DNA from: Fibrobacter sp. UWB4
Lineage (GTDB): Bacteria; Fibrobacterota; Fibrobacteria; Fibrobacterales; Fibrobacteraceae
Assembly (NCBI RefSeq): GCF_002210345.1
Contig: NZ_MWQI01000003.1
Location: 124,001-188,000, forward strand
Length of the DNA stretch: 64,000 nt
Reading direction: 5' to 3'
Of this stretch, positions 1 through 6,754 are shown in pieces (positions within the stretch are counted from its first letter, which is position 1; the number at the start of each line of letters is the position of its first letter). The position numbers and the translations under genes are program-made. Below the pieces are notes generated by a model. It worked only from the letters and a program-made list of their open reading frames with translations, ran no database searches and was not told the origin of the DNA.

Positions 1-2
1 GA

Positions 3-209
3 ATGCCTATCAATAAAAATCTTTGTAAAAATAAAATGATTCAAATTGGTGATGCTTGTGTTATGCTTCAGACTGCATCTCTCTTCACTCAAGGTGATGG
101 TCGACGTTGGAGCATCAAAGATGAAATTAAGATTATGCTTGATGTTGCGAAAACATCTTTGAAAATGCTTGGACGAGACTTGTTTAATCAATTGACGAAA
201 TCGAATTAG
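3..209 (+). CDS. C-terminal end of an unidentified protein (cut by window edge)
   Basis: This open frame runs from the window edge to a TAA at 207-209, eleven bases before the downstream methyltransferase. The ATG at position 3 is unlikely to be the real start, because the frame is open to the edge and no ribosome binding site can be seen. The 68 visible residues are mixed and soluble, with a basic C-terminus. I do not recognise a family. Its position directly ahead of a DNA methyltransferase means it could belong to the same restriction-modification or phage-derived unit, but that is only inference. Base composition is AT-rich like its neighbour. Confidence 0.4.
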   Translation: MPINKNLCKNKMIQIGDACVMLQTASLFTQGDGRRWSIKDEIKIMLDVAKTSLKMLGRDLFNQLTKSN

Positions 210-219
210 AGGGTTCTGT

Positions 220-1176
220 ATGGTTCGAAAAATTGATCATTCCTTGTTGGATAAAGCTAAGATTAACAAAAAAGATGAATTCTATACTCAACTTTCAGAT
301 ATTGAGAGGGAATTGCAGTATTATAAGAAGCATTTTAAGAATAAAACTGTTTTTTGCAATTGTGATGATGCTCGAATTAGTAATTTTTACAAATATTTTG
401 TAGAAAATTTTAAATCATTGGGCCTGAAAAAGGTTATTTGTGCGTGTTACAAAAAAGTCGATTTCGAAGAATCTTTGAAATCGAAATCCGCATTTTACTA
501 TGAATATACGGGGATAGAAAAAAAACGTCCATCATTGAAAGATGTGACTTATTTTGAAGGTGATGGTGATTTTCGTAGTAAAGAAAGTATAGATCTTTTA
601 AAAAAATCGGATATTGTCGTTACAAATCCTCCATTTTCGTTGTTTAGGGACTTTATTTCACAGTTAGATAAATTCAAAAAAAAGTTTTTGGTTATTAGTA
701 ATATCAATGCGATTACCTATAAAGAGGTTTTTGCTTTGATAAAGGAAAATAAGGTTTGGATGGGTGTAAACATGGGACGAGGTATATCTGGTTTTATCGT
801 TCCCAAACATTATGAACTCTATGGTCTTGAAACGAAAATAAATGATTTAGGTGAAAGAATCGTATCTCCCAATAACTGTATGTGGCTTACAAATCTCGAT
901 AATGCGCAAAGACATGAGTTTATTCCATTGACTAAGGAATACAACGGTAATGAACGCGATTATCCTCGTTTTGACAATTATGATGCGATTAATGTGAATA
1001 AAACACAAGATATCCCTGTGGATTATAAGGGAATTATGGGCGTTCCCATAACATTCCTTCATAAATTCAATCCAAACCAATTCAAAATCATCAAGTTCCG
1101 CAAGGGGGATGATGATCGGGATTTGGCTATTAACGGTAAACCGACTTATTTTAGAATTTTGATTCAGGGCTGCTGA
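220..1176 (+). CDS. EcoRI-type adenine-specific DNA methyltransferase
   Basis: Predicted to transfer a methyl group from S-adenosylmethionine to adenine N6 in a specific DNA site. At 318 residues it is close to M.EcoRI in length. The catalytic motif NPPF lies at residues 136-139 inside VVTNPPFSLF, and a likely cofactor-binding motif I (TVFCNCDD) lies near residue 43. The C-terminal half (WMGVNMGRG, NCMWLTNLD, GVPITFLHKFNP) is characteristic of the EcoRI methylase family. The ATG at 220 follows GAGGG with suitable spacing. No endonuclease gene lies downstream; a partner could only be upstream, off the window. The gene is clearly more AT-rich than most of the window, which suggests transfer. 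Family call is firm; target site unknown. Confidence 0.85.
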   Translation: MVRKIDHSLLDKAKINKKDEFYTQLSDIERELQYYKKHFKNKTVFCNCDDARISNFYKYFVENFKSLGLKKVICACYKKVDFEESLKSKSAFYYEYTGIEKKRPSLKDVTYFEGDGDFRSKESIDLLKKSDIVVTNPPFSLFRDFISQLDKFKKKFLVISNINAITYKEVFALIKENKVWMGVNMGRGISGFIVPKHYELYGLETKINDLGERIVSPNNCMWLTNLDNAQRHEFIPLTKEYNGNERDYPRFDNYDAINVNKTQDIPVDYKGIMGVPITFLHKFNPNQFKIIKFRKGDDDRDLAINGKPTYFRILIQGC

Positions 1177-1299
1177 ATATTTGAATTTTTCCTGTATTTT
1201 CTACCTCCATTCCTTTTTGTCAATTCTTCCTTTTTTGTGACATCGCCTTTTTGCGAATCTTTTGATTATATTCATAGTGGGGGTATTTAAGGAGATGTT

Positions 1300-2967
1300 A
1301 TGGTTCAATCAAAATTTTTTGGAATTGCCTGTGGCGTAGCGATGCTTGCAGGTGCAGTTTCTGCAGCGACTCTTCCGACCGCAAAGGATGTTCAGGCCAA
1401 GATGGGCATGGGCTTCAATATCGGTAACTCGATGGAAGTGCCGAACAACCCGACCTTGTGGGGCAACCCTTACCCGACTCAGGCTTTGCTGGATTCCGTG
1501 AAGGCGGCGGGCTTCAATACGGTGCGCATTCCTTGCGCTTGGGATAGCCATACGAGTGGCGGCAAGGTCACCGAGACTTGGCTCGATTCCGTGAAGACGG
1601 TTGTCGATTACGCCATGCGCGCTGGTCTCTACACGATTTTGAATATCCACCATGAAGGTGAAGGCGGCTGGTTCCAGAGCAACATCGGCACGAGCGTTGA
1701 TAACACTATCGACAACAAGATGAAAACTTACTGGACGCAGATTGCGAACAAGTTTAAAAACTACAACGAACGCTTGCTCTTCGCCGGCGCAAACGAACCT
1801 GGCCCGAATGTGAATACGTGGACCTCGCAGCATGTGTCTACGCTTATGCATTACTATCAGACGTTCATTGATGCTGTCCGCGCTACGGGCGGCAACAACG
1901 AAACCCGAACCTTGATTATCCAGGGCCTCAATACTGACATCGACAAGTCCGTCGCAAGCGCTCCGGTAAGCACCTTCCCGAAGGATAAGGTCGAAGGTCG
2001 CTTGATGTTCGAAGTGCACTACTACGATCCGTACCAGTACACGCTTATGACGAGCCAACAGGACTGGGGCGCTAGCGAACCGATTCAGCCGCAGTATTAC
2101 TATGGCGACTACACCAAGGCTAGCGAACCCAAACGCAACGCGGGTTACAATGCCTGGGCGGGCTCTGTCGATTCCAAGCTTGGGAGCATCGTGCATCCGC
2201 AGGAACAGTTCGCCAAGATGAAGACGAATTACGTGGACAAGGGTTACCCGGTCATTGTCGGCGAATTCGGTGCAAACGTCCGCTCTCCGGAATTGAGCGG
2301 TTCAGATCTGAATCTCCACAAGCAGGGTCGCGTGCAGTGGCACAAGGATGTTGTTTCTGCCGCAAAGCAGTATGGCCTCACCCCGATTCTTTGGGATATG
2401 GGCAACGAAAGCAATTCGGGCTACGACAACATGGCTTACCTCCGCCGTCAATCTTCGCCGGTGGGGAAGGTCCTCGAAACGGACGTTATCAATGCTATGC
2501 GCGGTGTGTATGGCCTCGGCAATTACGTGAACAATGGCGTCACCCACGTGGAAGACTTTATCAATGGCGGCTCGGAAACGCAGTCTAGTTCCAGCAACGG
2601 CGCTGAATCTAAATCGAGCAGTTCCGGCACAACCCCTCAATCAAGTAGCTCTGTAGAGAAAAATTGTGATGCTATGATGCCGGAATGTGGCTGGTCCCCA
2701 GAAGAACTTTGTAAGGCTGGCTTTGCGGAATATTGCGATGGCACTGCATTGCCGACCGTCCTTGTTAGGGATCCGGTGAAACTCCACCGCGACGGCAACA
2801 CGCTTTACGGCTCCGGCAAGATTATGCTGTTCGATATGAACGGAAATCTCGTCCGCTTCACGAATAACGTGTCCGCCGGGCAGGTCCAAATGCAGCTGCA
2901 TGGTCTCCGCCAAGGCAATTACATCGCCAAATGCAAGAATAGTGTTTTGCAAGTCAAGATTCGCTAA
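1300..2967 (+). CDS. Secreted GH5 endoglucanase (cellulase) with C-terminal sorting domain
   Basis: Predicted to hydrolyse beta-1,4-glucan chains outside the cell. A signal peptide occupies residues 1-22 (ends VSAA). The GH5 barrel spans about residues 30-405 and shows MGFNIGNSME, TVRIPCAW, NIHHEGEGGW, the acid/base glutamate E166 in GANEPG and the nucleophile E322 in VIVGEFGA. A serine-rich linker follows (about 425-455), then a short Cys-containing segment and a beta-rich tail (about 485-555; KIMLFDMNGNLV, GLRQGNYIAK) that resembles T9SS type A sorting domains. The ATG follows AAGGAG. It stands alone, 150 bp before the FISUMP lipoprotein. Endoglucanase is the likeliest activity, but GH5 also contains mannanases and xyloglucanases, so substrate is inferred. 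Confidence 0.88.
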   Translation: MVQSKFFGIACGVAMLAGAVSAATLPTAKDVQAKMGMGFNIGNSMEVPNNPTLWGNPYPTQALLDSVKAAGFNTVRIPCAWDSHTSGGKVTETWLDSVKTVVDYAMRAGLYTILNIHHEGEGGWFQSNIGTSVDNTIDNKMKTYWTQIANKFKNYNERLLFAGANEPGPNVNTWTSQHVSTLMHYYQTFIDAVRATGGNNETRTLIIQGLNTDIDKSVASAPVSTFPKDKVEGRLMFEVHYYDPYQYTLMTSQQDWGASEPIQPQYYYGDYTKASEPKRNAGYNAWAGSVDSKLGSIVHPQEQFAKMKTNYVDKGYPVIVGEFGANVRSPELSGSDLNLHKQGRVQWHKDVVSAAKQYGLTPILWDMGNESNSGYDNMAYLRRQSSPVGKVLETDVINAMRGVYGLGNYVNNGVTHVEDFINGGSETQSSSSNGAESKSSSSGTTPQSSSSVEKNCDAMMPECGWSPEELCKAGFAEYCDGTALPTVLVRDPVKLHRDGNTLYGSGKIMLFDMNGNLVRFTNNVSAGQVQMQLHGLRQGNYIAKCKNSVLQVKIR

Positions 2968-3054
2968 CAAAACCACCCCGCGGGCATTTCAAACAATGTC
3001 TTTTGCGGGCTTTTCCTAGCGTCGTTTTGAATAAAAGCTAAGCTTCGGTATAAT

Positions 3055-3086
3055 AAGGGACGGCATAAACCGCCCCTTTATTTTGT
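3055..3086 (+). terminator. Hairpin with T-rich tail, AAGGGACGG type
   Basis: AAGGG and CGG pair with CCG and CCCTT around a CATAAA loop with one mismatch, followed by TTTATTTTGT. It probably ends cellulase transcription. A similar hairpin (AAAGGG/CCCTTT) lies at 4912-4937, so the two flank the FISUMP gene. Confidence 0.5.
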
Positions 3087-3132
3087 CCTATATATGATTA
3101 TTTTGTATTTTTGGACAAAAAAGGAGTGAGTC

Positions 3133-4896
3133 GTGAAATTTAAATTTTCTGCAGGCATTATTGCCACATTTTCCGCTATTGCACTAATGATTTCTGCCTG
3201 TGGTGGCGATTCCGGCAGCTCGGCTAATGACGAACTCCCCGAGCGTGTTGAACAATTCAGCGACATCAAAAATATTGAATGTAACGAAGAACGCGAATGC
3301 GCCCAAATTTACATCAAGGAACACGACGACTACGTGCAATGTATTGATTCCAAATGGGAAACGGTCATTGCCTCCAAACCGAACGACGCATGCGCCGAGG
3401 TCAAAGCAAAATCTAGTAGCAGTAAAGCCAAGTCCAGTTCTAGTGGGAAAACTCCATCGAGCAGTAGTGAAAAAAACAGTTCGTCTTCTAAGAAAAATAC
3501 TGCAAGTTCTAGTAGCGTAAAAAAATCAAGCAGTAGCGTCAGGAGTGACTTGGTTGGGAAAGTGAATTGGCAATATCTAAACCCCAATAGAGAGTATGGT
3601 GAGATAACGGATGAACGCGATGGTCAGGTCTACAAAACTGTGAAAATATATGATCAGGTGTGGATGGCGGAAAACCTGAATTTTGAATACAATGAAGGCT
3701 CAGCAAAAAGTTCTTGCTACAAAGATGATGCGGATTCTTGTGCCTATTACGGGCGTCTGTACACTTGGGCTGCTGCTATGGATTCTGCCGCAAAGTTTAG
3801 TCCTGCTGGTGAGTTTTGCGGTAATGGAATCTTATGCAATCCAGAAGGTGTAGTTCGCGGTGTTTGTCCAAGTGGTTGGCATTTGCCGACGAAAGATGAA
3901 TGGAACATTTTGGAGACAGAAGCTAGAGATAGCGATGGTTATAATCGCTCTAGTAGTAAAGTATTGAGATCTGCTAATGGCTGGGATGTTAGTTGGTGGA
4001 CTGATAGAATAGGGGAAGACCTTTTTGGCTTTTCTATGGTGTCTGTAGGTGGGTGGGCTCATTTTTGGACTGCGAGTGAGCATGAGTATGATCGGCGTTG
4101 GGCGTATTATATATCTTATGCCGATGTCTTTAAAGATTCGGATGTACAATGGACTGATAAGGATGATTTATACTCTGTGCGTTGCATAAAAGATGCTGAA
4201 TACGTAGATCTTTTGTCGAGTTCTTCTGAAAAGAGTAGTTCGTCTAGTGTCACCTTGGTTGATCCATCAACTGTTATAAAAGGAACGATGACGGATGAAC
4301 GAGATGGTAATACTTACAAGACTGTAACTATTGGGACTCAGACTTGGATGGCGGAAAACCTGAATTTTGAATACAATGAAGGCTCGGCAAATAGTTCTTG
4401 CTATGAGGATGTTGCGGACTCTTGTGGTAAGTATGGTCGTCTGTATAGTTGGCCCGCTGCTATGGATGCTGCTGCTATTTTCAGCGATGCTGGTAAGGGA
4501 TGTGGAAATTATTCAACATGTAAGGTGGAGGGGATTGTTCGTGGAGTTTGTCCAAGTGGTTGGCATTTGCCGGATAGCACTGAATGGGGAGCTTTGTTTG
4601 CCGTTGTAGGGGGTGCCCGTATTGCTGGAGTAAAACTAAAATCCAATAGTGGGTGGGAAAAGTATGGTGAAAAAGGATTAGATTCTTATAGTTTTACTGT
4701 TTTACCTGCGGGCTATAAGCGTGATCCTTCTTATGATGGTGTTGGAAAATTTTCGTCTTTTTGGATGCCCAAATCGGTTGATCAAGAAAATGCATGTGTT
4801 TGGTATTTTTATTATGATCAAATTAAAGCTGGATATGGCTGTTCATCGAAAAGAATTGGAAGGCGCTCCGTCCGTTGTATTAAGGATGAAGACTAG
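3133..4896 (+). CDS. FISUMP-domain lipoprotein with two tandem FISUMP domains
   Basis: A surface or periplasmic lipoprotein of unknown function from the Fibrobacter succinogenes major paralogous domain family. The signal peptide ends in a lipobox at LMISAC (Cys near residue 23). A Cys-containing segment (about 50-88) is followed by a serine/lysine linker (about 92-135) and two FISUMP domains, about residues 150-355 and 382-587, joined by a second serine linker. Each domain has TDERDG..YKTV, WMAENLNF, a GRLY(T/S)W motif, VCPSGWHLP and a closing SVRCIKD. Start is GTG at 3133 preceded by AAGGAG. The two domains share a 41-base identical stretch (3661-3701 and 4345-4385), a sign of recent duplication or gene conversion. 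FISUMP proteins resemble bacterial lectin-like or fibre-forming domains, but no activity is established. Confidence 0.85.
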   Translation: MKFKFSAGIIATFSAIALMISACGGDSGSSANDELPERVEQFSDIKNIECNEERECAQIYIKEHDDYVQCIDSKWETVIASKPNDACAEVKAKSSSSKAKSSSSGKTPSSSSEKNSSSSKKNTASSSSVKKSSSSVRSDLVGKVNWQYLNPNREYGEITDERDGQVYKTVKIYDQVWMAENLNFEYNEGSAKSSCYKDDADSCAYYGRLYTWAAAMDSAAKFSPAGEFCGNGILCNPEGVVRGVCPSGWHLPTKDEWNILETEARDSDGYNRSSSKVLRSANGWDVSWWTDRIGEDLFGFSMVSVGGWAHFWTASEHEYDRRWAYYISYADVFKDSDVQWTDKDDLYSVRCIKDAEYVDLLSSSSEKSSSSSVTLVDPSTVIKGTMTDERDGNTYKTVTIGTQTWMAENLNFEYNEGSANSSCYEDVADSCGKYGRLYSWPAAMDAAAIFSDAGKGCGNYSTCKVEGIVRGVCPSGWHLPDSTEWGALFAVVGGARIAGVKLKSNSGWEKYGEKGLDSYSFTVLPAGYKRDPSYDGVGKFSSFWMPKSVDQENACVWYFYYDQIKAGYGCSSKRIGRRSVRCIKDED

Positions 4897-4911
4897 CTTT
4901 AATCTTCTTTA

Positions 4912-4937
4912 AAAGGGACGGTGTTTTGCTGCCCTTT
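4912..4937 (+). terminator. Hairpin after FISUMP gene
   Basis: AAAGGG (4912-4917) pairs with CCCTTT (4932-4937) around a 14-base loop. No long T-run follows on the + strand, so termination is uncertain. Its left arm and ACGG match the hairpin at 3055. Confidence 0.35.
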
Positions 4938-5003
4938 CCCGCTATTATACAAACTGTATAATATAGACTTTGCTGCTCCTAAAAAATCGAAAATATTGTT
5001 TTC

Positions 5004-5033
5004 CTGACAGCAAAATAACATTTCCCGTATAAT
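5004..5033 (+). promoter_or_regulatory. Sigma-70-like promoter for the TIGR02147 gene
   Basis: CTGACA at 5004-5009 and a consensus TATAAT at 5028-5033 are separated by 18 bases, predicting a start near 5040 and a leader of about 37 bases. A competing pair (TTGACT 5041-5046, TATTTT 5064-5069, 17-base spacer) would give an almost leaderless transcript. A perfect 7-base inverted repeat (ATTATAC/GTATAAT, 4944-4962) lies just upstream and could be an operator. Confidence 0.5.
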
Positions 5034-5076
5034 ACGAATGTTGACTTTTGTATTGTGAAAATTTATTTTAAAATCC

Positions 5077-5910
5077 ATGAAGTCGATTTTCGAGTACCGC
5101 GATTACCACCTCTATTTGCAGGATTACTACGATGAGCGCAAACGTCAAGGCTCTTTTTCGTGGCGTGAATTTTGCGGGAACGCAGGCTTTTCTTCGCCGA
5201 ATTTTTTGAAGCTTGTTGCTATGGGGCAAAGCAAGCTCAGCAAGGTTAAGGCGTGTCAAGTTGCCAAGTCGATGGGACTTGTTGATTACGAAGAACAGTA
5301 TTTTTATCAGCTTGTTGTTTTGGGTAATGCAGAAAACAGCGAAGTCCAGAGAGCGGCTCTTCTTGAAATGCAGCGAATCGCGTTAGAACACCAGGTTCGT
5401 GTTGTTGACAAGGAAGCGTTTCAGTATTATGAATCCTGGAAATACCCCGTTATTAGAGAACTTGCTCCGCTAATGCCTGGGGCGACCCCCCGTGACCTTG
5501 CTGAAGAATGCAAGGAATATGTTTCTGCTGAAGAAGTCCGCGATGTTTTGGAATTTCTTGTGAAGGCGGGATTCCTGAAAAAGGAAGGCGAAAAAAACTA
5601 TGTGCAGACGGAACAGACTGTCATTGGTTCCAAGGACGCTCTCCCAATCGCCATCCGTGCGATGCACAAGGAAATGGCCATTATGGCGGCCCGGGCTGTT
5701 GATCGTTATACTGCAAATGAACGTTTTTTTAATGGTGCAACGCTTAGCGTCGACCAGGATGCGTATAATAAAATAGTCGAAGAAATAAAGGCTTGTTGCA
5801 AGAAGGCTGTAGCCATTGCTAACGAGTGCGGAAACTATAATCAGGTTTGCCGAATCAATTTTCAGTTCTTTCCACTCACAGACAAAATAACAGGTAACGG
5901 CCGTGCTTAA
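5077..5910 (+). CDS. TIGR02147 family protein (Fibrobacter-type, regulator-like)
   Basis: A 277-residue soluble protein of the TIGR02147 family, which is expanded in Fibrobacter. It begins SIFEYRDYHLYLQDYYDERK, then a probable helix-turn-helix region (SWREFCGNAGFSSPNFLKLVAMGQSKLS, about residues 28-57), followed by helical segments with DYEEQYFYQLVVLGNA and a winged-helix-like part (about 145-180). Family members often sit next to a lipoprotein gene, as here: the next gene overlaps its end by 8 bases. A DNA-binding regulator role is inferred from the fold, not shown. There is no clear ribosome binding site before the ATG at 5077, so translation may start in an unusual way. Confidence 0.75.
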   Translation: MKSIFEYRDYHLYLQDYYDERKRQGSFSWREFCGNAGFSSPNFLKLVAMGQSKLSKVKACQVAKSMGLVDYEEQYFYQLVVLGNAENSEVQRAALLEMQRIALEHQVRVVDKEAFQYYESWKYPVIRELAPLMPGATPRDLAEECKEYVSAEEVRDVLEFLVKAGFLKKEGEKNYVQTEQTVIGSKDALPIAIRAMHKEMAIMAARAVDRYTANERFFNGATLSVDQDAYNKIVEEIKACCKKAVAIANECGNYNQVCRINFQFFPLTDKITGNGRA

Positions 5911-6583
5911 GAATCTCTATTTAATAGTCCTTCCTTTACTTGTTCTTGTTGCTTGCTCTAGTGATAATTACGCCACTGGAACGGTGGACCCCAATGCAGG
6001 TCCGGGAATAGCGCAAGGCGACAAGGTTTCAAGTAGCTCTGTGTATGATAGCTCTGACTCAAATAGCAGTTTGGGTAGTAGTTCGTCTGTTGGTGAAATT
6101 TTTGTTGTGAAATACAAGAGTGTCGTGAATAAAGATGAAGAAATGCTGAGCGTCAGTTTTGAATGCGGGATTTCGGCGACATATACAATTGTCGAAGAAT
6201 CAAAGGGAAATGTTGAAAAAAATAAGGGCCAAATAGATGTGTACTCCGAAGAAAAGGGCGCCTCGGCATCTTGTACAATTGGCGAAAAAAAATATTTGTC
6301 CCAGTTTAAGCTTGGGCGGAATAACCGCATGGAAAGAAGTATAAAACTTGAGAATTTTGGCAGCGGCTGCGACGGGCTTTTCGAACAGTTCAAAAATCTT
6401 TGCTTGCTCCAAAATGCAAGTGATGAATTTAGTGGCGCCTGCGACGAAAGCGGAACCCTCGAAGCCTATTGCGCCTATTTTGACGAGTCGGCCGTATTCG
6501 ACACCCTTTTGGACGATTTTACCGATGAATCCAAAGTCAATTGCGGTGAAAGTGGCGTCCATATTGATTCTTTTGGAATTTAG
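5903..6583 (+). CDS. Hypothetical lipoprotein with serine-rich linker
   Basis: A 226-residue predicted lipoprotein with no recognised domain. The signal peptide ends in LLVLVAC (Cys near residue 18). A serine-rich stretch (about 43-64, SSSSVYDSSDSNSS) follows, then a beta-rich segment and a Cys-containing C-terminal half (several Cys between residues 80 and 220, probably disulfides). Start is GTG at 5903, overlapping the TIGR02147 gene by 8 bases, so the two are probably translationally coupled. Pairing of a TIGR02147 gene with a small secreted protein suggests the first controls or accompanies the second. Function is unknown. Confidence 0.65.
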   Translation: MLKNLYLIVLPLLVLVACSSDNYATGTVDPNAGPGIAQGDKVSSSSVYDSSDSNSSLGSSSSVGEIFVVKYKSVVNKDEEMLSVSFECGISATYTIVEESKGNVEKNKGQIDVYSEEKGASASCTIGEKKYLSQFKLGRNNRMERSIKLENFGSGCDGLFEQFKNLCLLQNASDEFSGACDESGTLEAYCAYFDESAVFDTLLDDFTDESKVNCGESGVHIDSFGI

Positions 6584-6683
6584 TCCTTTGTCAAATCAGC
6601 AAAACTAATTGATTTATTCCCATTCCTAACGCCCACTCTGCAATCTATTTTCTAAGCAGAGACGGTACTTTTTCTTTGAACTT

Positions 6684-6713
6684 GTCATGCCTGCCGCCGA
6701 GCAGGCATCTCCT
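6684..6713. repeat. Intergenic palindromic repeat
   Basis: ATGCCTGC and GCAGGCAT form a perfect inverted repeat around a 6-base loop, flanked by GTC and CTCC. It belongs to the same broad type as elements near 39063, 53650 and 60317 and lies between the lipoprotein gene and the GH127 gene. Confidence 0.6.
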
Positions 6714-6754
6714 TTATGACAAAAAAGATGAAGTCGCAAAAAAAGGTGGCTCTT

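Noticed and set aside
5041-5069. TTGACT-17-TATTTT as the main promoter of the TIGR02147 gene
   Set aside because: The CTGACA-18-TATAAT pair upstream fits better; kept only as an alternative giving a leaderless transcript.
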